A stretch of 64,000 nucleotides of DNA. Source: Atopsyche davidsoni (lineage: Eukaryota > Arthropoda > Insecta > Trichoptera > Hydrobiosidae). The DNA is taken from the NCBI GenBank assembly GCA_022113835.1, contig JAILWY010000003.1, positions 10,563,501 to 10,627,500 on the forward strand, read 5' to 3'. Position 1 is the first letter of the stretch. Every line of letters starts with the position of its first letter. Made by a program: the position numbers and the translations under genes. The notes beneath the pieces were generated by a model. The model saw nothing but the letters and a program-made list of their open reading frames with translations. It did not search any database and was not told the DNA's origin. Positions 36,609 to 48,700 of the stretch are shown in pieces.

Positions 36609-37971
36609 CCTCTTTTTCCATTGCATGGAAAGCGACAATGAACCGCCATCGGTGCAAGCCGCTCGAGTCACCGATCGGCGATCATCAGCGCTAGTTACTA
36701 CTCCAAAGCCTCCCATTGTCTCCGAGCATTTTCAAGCGTGTGGGAAAATCCATACATGTGAATTTACACGACATTCCTGGGAGACTGCGTACAATACTAT
36801 ACAAATACTTGTTTGTATTCACATATTTCAAATGCTCATTTTCGGGCTTTGTGTTTGCCTGAAACTAGTTTTTTTGTGGTGAATTCATTGAACTGCGATT
36901 TTATTGATTTCGTCTCTCACAGATTTTACTGTCTGTAAATTTATGTTTGAAATTTAAGCAAAGTTTTATGGCTTAAATTACTAAACATAAAATTTTATTT
37001 ATTAACATGCGATAAAATGTAATGTAATAAAAATTCAACGTTGTACAAAACACCATTACTAAATTATTTATAACAAAATACAAGTAACACAAGCACCTAC
37101 CTGTTTTTTTTTTAATCAAATATAAATAAACACACCTCTAATACGTTGAAATTTAATTTCCAACGATAAACGGTGATTCCTGAAGAATACATAATGCTGA
37201 GGTATCTGCATCGAAAGCGATGGAAATTGCATTAAAATAGACTGCTTTGGAAAGAGCAGATGAAAACAGTTCTCATTGTGCTCGATGGATTGGAAGACTA
37301 GTGCACCTGACCTGGCAGAGGACGCGTTGCAGGTCCGGCGAAGGCCGAGCCTCGCAGTGGACTGCAGCACCACAGAAGGAAGGTGCTAATTACGCGTGCT
37401 CACAGCAACTTTCGATTCATTCAAACCAAAGATTCAACAAGTCCTTGGAATCATAATTTGTGAGCACACAGAAAAACAATCCGAATACAAAGGTCAAGAA
37501 AACCCTCAAGCATCTCAAACGCACTCGACATAAATAAATTACAATGAAATCAATACATGTCCCCGGGAAAATATCGGCTTGAAGGGCTTCGTTTCGGCCG
37601 CGCTATTGATTGCCACCGACCCAAGTGTTTCACGGAATTCCAACAACCTATTGATTAACAAGCAGCACGATTGGCTGGTGATTCTTGAGGAAACAGCGCA
37701 CTGCATGTTCGACTTGATCAGACGTACCCTAGATTATTTTTACTTTATTTTTCGTCTTCAAGCTTTTCATGTTCTTCGAGAGGATAGCCAAAGCAAGTAA
37801 CATCGTCATCGTCGTTGGAACTGATAAGCCTATTATTATCATTGATTAAGTCAGGATTGACAACAACACTAGTGTGTGACGTTAAGCCCATCGGGTGAGC
37901 GGGAACATTTCCTTTAATTAGGGACGGGAGCTCGCGACCCGCGCTTGGCGGCCACTGTCAGGTCCGGCGAC

Positions 37972-38079
37972 CAGGGGCGGCCAAGAGGGGCCAGGGGCGG
38001 CCAGGGGCGGACAGGGGCGGACAGGGGCGACCAGGGGCGGCCAAGGGGGGCCAAGGGGGGCCAGGGGCGGCCAGGGGCG
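37972..38079 (+). repeat. 10-bp G-rich minisatellite (CCAGGGGCGG)
   Basis: About ten units of CCAGGGGCGG with variants ACAGGGGCGG, CCAAGGGGGG and ACCAGGGGCG. A full CRE palindrome, TGACGTCA, follows at 38083-38090. Confidence 0.9.
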
Positions 38080-38082
38080 TCC

Positions 38083-38090
38083 TGACGTCA
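38083..38090. promoter_or_regulatory. CRE palindrome TGACGTCA
   Basis: A full 8-bp CREB/ATF consensus directly after the 10-bp G-rich minisatellite. Function is inferred only from the motif. Confidence 0.35.
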
Positions 38091-39880
38091 CACCGCGCTC
38101 GGCGTCCGTCATTCGCCCGCGGGTGATGCTGTTAATTACTCTATTGTGGACGTAATTTGACATTGTCTTAGGTTAATAGATACGAGGGTATTTCGGGACA
38201 GAGATAATAGAAGTGTATTGATTGCTGACACGCTCAAAACAAACAAGTTTTGTAATAATTCGTATCAAATAAACAGAGGGGAACAGTTTTAAACTTATTA
38301 TTCATACAAAAATAAGAAGTTTGTGATATTTTTTTTAATGTAATTAAAAAAAAAATCGATTGTCATAAATTGAAATTACATCTTCACGTACACATTAAAC
38401 AAGTAGCAAAATATATAAAAATAAAAAATAAACTTATATTAGTACTCATAACGATGGCTACTGAGATAGTTAATACAAAACATAATATAATCCACATACT
38501 CATCCGAACGCTGTATTTACTGAAGACAAATTATGTCAAAGGAGCATCTGGGGAAGTGAAAGTGTAATTTCTTTTAATCAGACCGCTAAGGGTGTGCGCT
38601 CCGACACCGCCTGCCCTGGCGGCTCGCTCACACAAGATAATTAGTTTAATTAAAAATTCAACAAAGCCGCCTCATAGCTGAAATACCGTTTTTTGATTCC
38701 CCATTGAAGGTTTTACACCGACAAGAGACATGTCACGTTTTTGCAAATAGGTATCATCAATACCTTTGTTCATTCGCAAAAGCGTGGGAGTATATCGATT
38801 CAAAAGTTTCACGATTGTGTTAACAATGATTAATAAAAAAAAAAAAAAAAAACGCGAATCAGTTTGATTGAATAAGACACGGCCGGAGACAATCTAATCC
38901 AATTCGGGAACGTTCGCACAGCGTAAGAAAAATGTTGCAAAATATGTCACGAGATAACTTGAGAAATCCACCCAAACCAGTTTCGCCCGACACTCGGATA
39001 CCCACCGGCAAAAAAGCACTATTTGAAATTTATTAGATTTGCCCGGTTTCTCTTTGCGCCGCGCGGTCTGCGTCCAGCGCGTATTGGGTAAGTTCACGGC
39101 AATGTACATTACTTTCTATATTTAATATTTGAATACAAAAACGATCGGTTTTACAAGTCGGGCGTGCTCACGATTAACGTATTAAGGTGAGGCTGTTCGG
39201 AATTCACTCATTAGCGGCGTCCGACATTAAGGTAAACTTCAATGTAAACTTTTTCTCGGATGCTACTTTGACCCCGAAGGCAATCATTGCGATCTTCAGC
39301 GCTATCAATTTTTTACTCATAGGTACGCAGATGCGTATTTTTTTAAAGTATCTAATTCATATATTTTTTTATTAGATTTCTACGCTTTCGTGGCAAATTG
39401 ATTAAACCGGTAGCGTTGATATTGAGAAATAATGGATTATAGACATGGTAATATTTAACACGGGTAAAATATGAGTATCTGAGATGAGATTCCAAGGCAA
39501 GAAAATCTTTCAAAAACAAACCATATATTAACACATCAATGTCACTGGTGCTAATAATATTAATCGTGTTTTTGTAAATATAATAAAATAAAAGTGTCAC
39601 GGTAGGTGTTCAGGATTTGGTGATCTAAGTTTCTTAGCTGAATTTCTTTCGACAGCCAACTTACGGTCGCCATTTTAGGTAAACGATGTTGCATGCAGCC
39701 ACGAGCGCATGTTGGTAAATAACATCGATATCAGAATGCTCAAGGCCATACGTGTCAAATATCGGCACCATTCGGGCCAAGGTTGCGGTGCAGGATCTAT
39801 GGAAAGAAAACCGGCGGAAATGAGTTGCATCAGCATTAGGATAGGTTAGGCTGGCCGGGCGTTAGAAAACGGGCGGCCGA

Positions 39881-39920
39881 GGTGCTCCGAGGTGTTCCGA
39901 GGTGTTCCGAGGTGCTCCGA
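39881..39920 (+). repeat. 10-bp tandem repeat GGTGYTCCGA
   Basis: Four exact-length units of GGTGCTCCGA or GGTGTTCCGA. Confidence 0.9.
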
Positions 39921-42550
39921 GGCGCGTCATCCTCCGCTGAGAGACCCGCGGCCGCAATGGCGGCGGAATTATTCAAGAGAATGTGAAAGTCAATGCGTGC
40001 GCTCGGCGAGCAGCAGCGGGGAAAACCGACCGCGCTTATGTAAGGGAGCGCGGCCGCCGCGATTCATTGTCTTCCCTTCTTCCTGCGCGCGAGAAGGGCG
40101 CCGCAACTCGACGAGACTTCAATCAACGTGAATGTTACTAAATACACACAAATACAGCTTTGGGGATATCTGTAAGGTCGATCTCGAGCGATCTATTAAC
40201 ATATAGCCTTGCACGGTAGCGAACGACTCTGAAAGTTACACGCGGCGCTGTGGACCACAACAATTGACGGAATAGAAAGATGGGTCGAAGACAATGGTTG
40301 TTATGTAAGGGTGGGTCTGTTCCATTACAATTCTGCAAAAAAATTTAAATATAAATATGGTTCGGATTTAGTAGAATCCGGAACACAGAGAGCAAGACTT
40401 TGGAGACGTCATATTATGTATGAATATCGAAAGAAGTCGTTCTACTCTCTAGAGCCCGAAGTGCCTATAATCGTTACTTTTAATATCGCCGGTCATTTCT
40501 TAAGATTGGGCTAGCACCGGATCGCATTGGAAGCGGCCGTTACCCGCCGTTACCCGCCGCCCACCGAGCCGAGGTGTCGCGGCTCCGCGCCGGGACTGGA
40601 ATGATACCGTGGAGGAATAATATTGATGAGACTTTCGGCCCATTGTTCCCGAACAATAATGTCTGATAAGACTCGTGTGGGAGAGTTTCTTTGAAACTAT
40701 TGACACAGTTTTTGAATTACACTTGCGCTGGTCTCGTTTCGAGTGTTTCACTGCGGTGACGCAACGCGGTAACAGTGTGAGTAACATCCCTGCCAACGTG
40801 AAACGAATTCCTATGCGATTTCCCCAACATCGTATCGGACGATCGGTTCGAAAATACCGCGCGTGCTGCAACTCGAGTGAGCATCATTCGAGCCGACCTA
40901 TCGGGCACAACGACTAGATACGATAGTCCCCGACTACTCTTGACTGTTTGTTTCTTGATTTTTTAGCATTTTGATTTCATGCGATAAACCTCTTTCATAG
41001 CAAAAAAAAAAAGAAGCGATTTTATACACTTAAAACAGATAATAAAATACCACATTAGAAATATTAAATATTTAAAACTAAAATATGTGTGTGTTAAATA
41101 AATATCAAAAAATAAAAAAAATCACAATATTATTTACAAGTTTTACAGATTTTCTACAAGTGTTTTAGCTACCTATTAAGTCTTCTTGAATATATATTTT
41201 ATTGACCAGCATGTGTTTCGTATGTTTTAATATTAATATAAATTAAGCAAAACATATTTTTTTTAAACGTTGAAATATCCTCCGTTTAATTTCGATGTGT
41301 GTATCGTTATAACGCGATTTTATTTTATGCGAAGTTCCATCATCCATTCGTGTAATAACACATTCGTCAGATGACATGTGCAAAGATGAATGGACACGAT
41401 GCACGATGCCAGCACTGGCGGCGCGCGCTCGAGGACTTCTTGGCGGTGGATTGTTATTATTTGCTAAAACTAGTACTTCAAACGTGCCCTCGATATTTGA
41501 CAAAAGAAACAAAGCATGATGATTACTCCGCCGATGGATCTCCGGCAATGACGCGGGCGACACATTTCGTAGTGATCCTCAGACACGCGCATGGCAACCC
41601 GAGCGACGTGTGCGACTGAAAGAAAATTTAGAGTATCAATAAGGCTGTGTACTTTGTAAAGAATTTATAGCTGAAATAACAAAGTAAACGCATTTGCCGT
41701 GGATTGTTCTCTCGGTCGTCAATTTCAATAACACACTAAACAAATATTTTATCAATTGTTATAGAAACACGAGCAGCGTCGAAAAACTAATTGAAACAGG
41801 TGTAATTTAGGTATTGTTTTAAACGAGAATAACATTATTATTTGTCAGAAATCAAGATGGGCTGGCGGAAAAGATAGGTTAAACGTATTTAATGAATGTG
41901 ATCTTCAACCGAAGCCTTCAAATCCTCACATTATCTATTTTAATATCTCGATATACAAGCAGACATGAAATATAAACTCTATCAAATAATAATGTGAGGG
42001 AATACAATGATTCTTGACGTATCACAGGAAACACTGAAGCGGAATTGGAAGGGTCATATTTTCAGGTCGTTTTGTTATGCTAAAAGGCGTCTTAATACTT
42101 AATGGGAGGATGCTTAGGGGTAGCAGCTACTTCCCAACAAGGGTTGCGATATTATCAGCATTGTTTTTTTATTGTTTATCCAGTGAAAATCGATAAAAGG
42201 TTAACTTGTAACAATGAATGGAACGGAGTGCGGCTTGGCCTTGTGATCGAAGATGTGAAGAAGCTCCTCGTCCAAGAAGAGAACGAAGGTTTATCAATGA
42301 AGAAAGTTTATTGCACGAGACGTGAAATTAAAAGTCGTAAAATTTAAGTGTAATGGCTATCGCGAAAATTACAAACTGATTATGCAAATGAAAATCGATA
42401 AAAATATTTATTTCATTAGCATTAATTAACGGCTATAATAGCTCCGTCTATAATCTTAATAACACACACATAACGGATGGATCTGCGTTTATAATATAGC
42501 TATTGCCAACCATATAAATAGTTTCTGTACATTTAGAGCTGTATGAAAGT

Positions 42551-42571
42551 ATATATATATATATATATATT
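42551..42571. repeat. TA microsatellite
   Basis: Ten uninterrupted AT units plus one base, about 27 bp left of the long inverted repeat. Confidence 0.9.
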
Positions 42572-42597
42572 AAAACAAAGTGCATCAATAAAAATAC

Positions 42598-42788
42598 TAA
42601 CAATAAAATAAAACCAAATGGTTTTGGAGACTACGTTTATTTTGCTTATAGCGAGAGCTCTTTCGCCGAACACGGCATCTTCAACACTTCTTCAAGTAGT
42701 CTTGAAGATGCCGTGTTCGGCGAAAGAGCTCTCGCTATAAGCAAAATAAACGTAGTCTCCAAAACCATTTGGTTTTATTTTATTGTTA
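42598..42788. repeat. Perfect 87-bp inverted repeat (long hairpin; candidate MITE)
   Basis: The left arm 42598-42684 and the right arm 42702-42788 are exact reverse complements over all 87 bases, separated by a 17-base loop. The outermost bases read TA on each side. This fits a TA target duplication flanking an element with ends ACAATAAAATAAAACC, as in Tc1/mariner-type MITEs. There is no coding capacity. If transcribed in either direction, the RNA would fold into one uninterrupted stem. Confidence 0.95.
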
Positions 42789-45700
42789 TAAAATGGAGTA
42801 TTACAAAATAAATACCAGTTCCATTAATAATAAAAATACTTTCGAACTTCCCTCGTCGTTGCACGGGTTTGTGTCTTTTCTCACCCCAAAACAAAAACCA
42901 TTATAAAGTACGAGTTCTCACTAAAAGTAATAGTAAAATAAATAACAATCAATAAAGTAATTGTAAAAAAATAAGTGATTTATTTACATGTGACTTGCTA
43001 AATATCTACTTCTAGAGCTAGAGTACTGGCGATGTAAGTAAATCCCGATAATGTTCAATATTATTTTAAAACAAATAAAAAAACGTTATAACAAATATTA
43101 ACGGTTTTGGTCTTTTAAAGCCTCTTCGCTTGAGCTCATACTCAAAAACATTACTTATAAAGCAAATAAATGTGTTAAGTTACCAGAAATAATCGCTTGA
43201 AGACGATTCTCTCTTTCCGCACAGTTAAACACACAATGGAATTTAATGAGGAGGTAAGTTGTGAAAAGTCAACATTGGCATGAAATAAACGGAGAAATGT
43301 CGAAATCAAATAAATTTGATGATATCCGATAATTGAGTTATAACGGTGACCCATAATAATACATAACGCCGGGCCGTATCGCAAGAGAGCTGTCCCGTTA
43401 GCTAACGAAACCAAAGCGACCGACTGACTGGCTGCGGAAACCTTTCACCACCTTCAAAAGTTATGATACCATTCATTGATTGTTTAAATTAAAATGCATT
43501 CATATGAATAGGTCCGCTTGCAATCGAATCTCTCGGTTTGGAAACAGTCGATTGAAGGAGAGCGCAATAGTGTGTGCGTACAGGTGTAAGGGCTCCAAGC
43601 AGGTCGGGCTCACTCTAAGTGTTGAAACAAGGCAGTGCCCGACTGGGTGAAATAATCCATTAGATCATTGCCGGTTGTCGGTTTGTCGGTTTGTCGCCGC
43701 GCGGAAGGGCGTGTCGGATGGGCGGCCGCGGGTGCAGGAATGCGGTCACGGAGCCGGGCCGGGGAGACTCCGCGCACCACGGAAGAAAGTGAATGATTTA
43801 TTAGCTAGCTTTTTTTGGTACGCCTATCTATTATAATTAACAGCATAATTACCAACGTATTGAAGGAGATGATTGGATGTAATGTTTAAATAATATCATC
43901 TGTCGTTCATCAATCATGTCGCAATCGGGAACGCGTTTAAAAGATGAACTCTTCAATTAAGGGAAATAGCGACAGCAATTTAACAAATACAATATGTACC
44001 TCACGCACTTTCTACCCTGACTCTTATCGGGAAGGTGTTTCAGTTTAAGTAACAAAACAGATTTATGGAGTCGTCCAAGTTTGTTCCTTATTTAATACTT
44101 GAAATCAAATTAATTCAGTCAACCATTTATTGAGATGCATTACATCCGATTTTGCAACACGTTGGCTATGATTCATTTAGTTGATGTAAAACCGTATATT
44201 AGAGAAGGTACTGATTTTTCTCAACAACATGCGACCTGCGAAGGCTGCAGGGACGGCAGCGACGACGGAGTTCGTTTCGAATGACAGGGAGCCGCGATTG
44301 GAGAGCGAATGAGCTGTGATTACGACTGTCGGAGGCACCTGGCAATACCGACTGCGGTCGGTACCGAAGACCTGTAGGGTATAGCGATTCAGTTTTTAAT
44401 TTACAAACAAAATATCTTGAAAAGTAAAAGACCCACTGACTACTCTATCGGTATGATCTATATTTCATTATAAGCTGACCTTCCTCAAGATCTCTCATAT
44501 CAAGAATCATTCATAAGTAATGATTGCAGAGTTTTTCTCCGCCCTTGCGATAGCCCTGCCGGAGCAGCGAGAAAATAACCTTTTTGGGAGGCGGCGGACT
44601 ACGTGACCGGTCCGGCGTAGCTGTCGGCGACCGACGCCGCCTTTCCTCCAAGTCCAGCGAAGTTCTGTCGGATGGAATCGCGCCCTCGTGTAGGCTGGTG
44701 TTACGTCGATATTGTCGAAGCGTTTCCAGAATGTTCCGAGTAGCGATTAGGTGACCGAGTGTCGTTAAACGCCGGCCGAGGTAATTATTGAGATGTGGCG
44801 GCTGCCCCGCTCTCCCCGCGCCGGCCCATGGTCCGCGGTGCACTCGTGTTTACAACACCTCGCATTATTATGCAACTAATTATTACAGGTGAGCGGTATT
44901 ATTGCTGCGTTTGTAACATAATATTGCAGTTTATCAGCCGAGAGAGAAAAAAAAAAAAACGGAAATCGGTATTCGCTAATCGAGTTTTGAGTGGTTGTAA
45001 TGAGTATACTAAGCGACTATTGCATACAAATATTTAAGAGATTTTTTCTAAGCGTAACCCTCAACATAACAAGACATCGAGGCAATGCTTAATTGTACTT
45101 TGAAAATTAAAATACGTTGCTAAGATACGATAACGCTTAGACTACTTTAAAAGTTTCTCACAATATTTATTTTTATCTGCAGAAGTAGTGTAATTTCGAA
45201 AAATCATATCTGACAATATTTAAAAAGGAACTCACTGCTTTCGTTTACAATAAATGCGAAGACAATGTAATCTGAGGCCAATATCGGTTATCAATGCCGT
45301 GGTGGTATATTCTGTTCTATAAAAAATAACCTCTGAAAAAGAGCCCAGCACCGCTTGCCGAAATGTCGGGAGAAAGGACCACCATGGCAAAATAACACAC
45401 AAGCGTCTCAGATTACCGGTGGTTGTGACAACCTTCGCAAAAGCTTCCATGTCAGGATTACTCACCTGAAAAGAAATAGAGAATAAAAACTATTAGTACA
45501 AGAAAATAAATAAGTAAAGTAACATGTTATAAAATCTTAGACGATTTCACATTTGATAATTTCTGTTATTTTATAATTAGCGAGAGGTACTGCGGAAAAG
45601 AAAGAGAACCGCCATTTAAACCGGTAAAGCGCCCTTGAGACGTGGCGGATGAAAAAGCTGCCCTCGATCACTCAACCCGGAAGTTTGTTCAAAATAACGA

Positions 45701-48700
45701 AAAGGAACATTCATTTCGAGATCTGAATAAATTTAATGATTTGATAATTGAAAATAAATAAAAAAATAAAAAAAATTGAAAAGATCTAAACATAAGACAT
45801 GCAGCTTCTTCCCCATTTGCCGCAGCACATAATTATATTTTATTACAAGTTTTTAAACTTATTTATGTGTCGAATAGTTTCCGTATATATTTTATATTAT
45901 ATAATTCCTCAATCTTTGATATATATTTTTTAATGCACGTAGTTTTTCGTCTTCGGATGTAAGGACTATACAAATGTTGTATTTAAAGTGGTGGGAGGCG
46001 CCTTGAGATGCTCGCATGCCGGCCACGTCGGGAGGTCGTTGCATTGAATTTTTCGATGCAAGCAACCGTCGCGCCGTTTCGTACAAACTTGCATCAGAAC
46101 ATCAATTCAATTGTCTCGCGAATGGCTACCGGCGAGTAAAGGGCAAGTTACTGCGCCTCACGCACCCACTGACCATAAAAATAAAGTGCACTTAGGGTAG
46201 CGAGCGAGTACCGGCTCATTATTTCACCTGCGCTCGTGATGTACCTGCGGGAATTGCCTAACTGGCTTTCCCTTCCTATTATTTTATAGTACAATTTGCT
46301 ACTTAGCTATGGGTGTTATATTTATATAAAACAGTATTATCAGTTTAACATTAATTGGAACATCAAATTAGCTAACTCTTGGTCGAGAAAGAATGAATAC
46401 CTTATTGTAATTTTCAAGAAATTGTAGCAAGAGTTTGAGACATTGTAAACTAAAGGTATGAATTTATATGTCAAGTTTAATAATCCAATTTCATATGTTA
46501 TATGCGTTGGGTATAAATATCATTCAAGGTTAATTGAATTAGTACTCGACGGTATATTTTTGGAACTAAAATAATAAACGTGAACTGTGTATATTATACA
46601 TATATAACTACAAGGCAAGGTTAACAATATGCCATGATAATTATCGATAAGTAAATTGTATTTTTCCTTCTTTTCATCACAATATATGATTACGTTTTAT
46701 CACAGTAACCAAGAGAAGATTTTTCCCAACTTTTCACGGCGAGAAGAAGACACGATAAGTCAGTTGTTAGAAAAAAGATCTACGGGGGGTTTCTTTCATT
46801 CAGGGAGCGTAAGGAGAGCCTTCATTTAAAGGTCGCGACAAACTTTTTTAAGAAGATGACTGCACAACACGAAAGAAATATTAAAGCATAAATTTAAATT
46901 CAAGCTTAGTATTAAAGCCACATGACAAGGAATGTGAAAAATATTTCAGTCTCTCGAGTCAGATAACAACGCGTCATAAAATGTATAACAGTAAAAAATT
47001 CCATCTCTTCAAAATTTATGAGCGCTGTAAAAAAGGTACGGGTATGTCGGCCATTCCATAATTTCCACCCGTACCTAAAAAAAAATAAACCATAGCATGT
47101 TTATAGTGCCTCGGAAAAACATATTTTGAAAAACATATTCTTACTGCCGGCATCGTTATAAAATTAAGAAAAATTACTTTTGAATAAACAGTTGTGTACG
47201 CCAACGTGACCGCGTATATTATTATATATGTAGTGTAATAGCTGACCGGTTATCGAGGCAAGACTTTGTAGCAATATCTATACTATACTCGTATCATTAC
47301 GATGTAAACATTAAATATTTTTGCAGTTACTATTCGATAATTTTTGTGTGTTTTAAGCGTGTATGCACATTTAATGATTTAAAGAACGTTGCAGAAATAT
47401 ACACATACGGTAAAGTCGCTTGTGATAGTGTTGAAATAACAGGCATTATGAAAGATAAAATGAATTTAAGATGTGCATTTAGCGACGAGTGTCTCACCTG
47501 GAGAATCCGACAGGTCGGTCGGTCTCGCGGCCGGCCGTGCAGAGATTTGTTATATCACTAGAAATGAAAGTCGGCCTGTGACGTCACAGCCGCGACCGTC
47601 GACCGAGACCGTTTTCTTTTGTTTATAATAAAAATACTTATTTTATAAAGAATTACGGAAATAGGTAGGTATGGTTGGGTCTCGAAAACAGTTTTCTATT
47701 GTTTTTTGTGCATGTATATAATAATCAAATACAAAGCATACAAAGCGTGATTCTTGTAAAACAAATTTTGATATATAAAATAAATTGCTGACATTAGCTT
47801 AATCTAATGCATCCTTGGAAGCTTTAGGCTATATTATTTTTTTATTGTGAAACACAAGGGAATAACAGGTTTGATTAAAAGTCATAAAAGAGACGAGTGT
47901 AAATTAAAAATATATATTACATTTAAAATGAAGTTGTAGCATTTCCTTATTTTATTGTATACATATATCTTAAGCGTGTATTATAACTTTTGGCTAAAAA
48001 CACGCCTTGCCTAAGGGAGATGACTGCCGTGAGAGCTTCACGAAAAACCTGAAACATATTTTTGTAATTTAGGAGGCGGCCTAGAGGTGTGATAACCACA
48101 CAAAAAGTGCGCCGAAGGTGTCACTTGATTCGTACGTTCATAGTTTTATAAATTAATTTTGAAAAGATTCATTTAATATTACAAGTGTCCGATGAAAGGA
48201 AAATCAGGCAATGAGTGCTAATTGGTGCGTTATATAGTAATCGTCGTTTAATCAGATGTCCTCAATGCACACAAGCACCAGACCGCCGCCGTGAAGTCAC
48301 AACTCCTCCGGTGTGCAACTTGCATGCGGGCAAATGCAACGACCTGCGTAAACATGTGTGTTTATTGTTATTGATATTACACATAAATTCTACATTCTGT
48401 AATAATATTTCAACAACCTTCGCAATATTATAAAGCATTAAAAGTGGGTATCCGAAACTCGGTGAAAAATAACAAAATAAGCGCTCGGCGCATCTTTTGC
48501 CGTTCTTCTTTCAGATCGACTACTGTTTCAACAGTACAGTACAGTTCTCAAGAGTGACTTTCACCAATGTCCCCTGATTTATTAGTTTTTCATCGAGAGA
48601 TTCCTGCAGCCTTGCAAAACCGTTAATCACGATTAATCGATGGCATTAATCAGATCAGCACCGCTCGTGGATATTATTATTGGGTATTTTCAAAAGCGTT

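Larger units (their letters stand above)
36609..42597. other. Non-coding DNA, no gene seen
   Basis: No coding region recognised. It holds a 10-bp G-rich minisatellite (37972-38079), another 10-bp repeat (39881-39920) and a TA microsatellite (42551-42571) just before a long hairpin. Confidence 0.5.

Noticed and set aside
44511..44843. 110-codon minus-strand frame with Arg/Ser/Pro stretch
   Set aside because: The RS-like string is short, no splicing context or domain fits, and it lies in a GC-rich islet.
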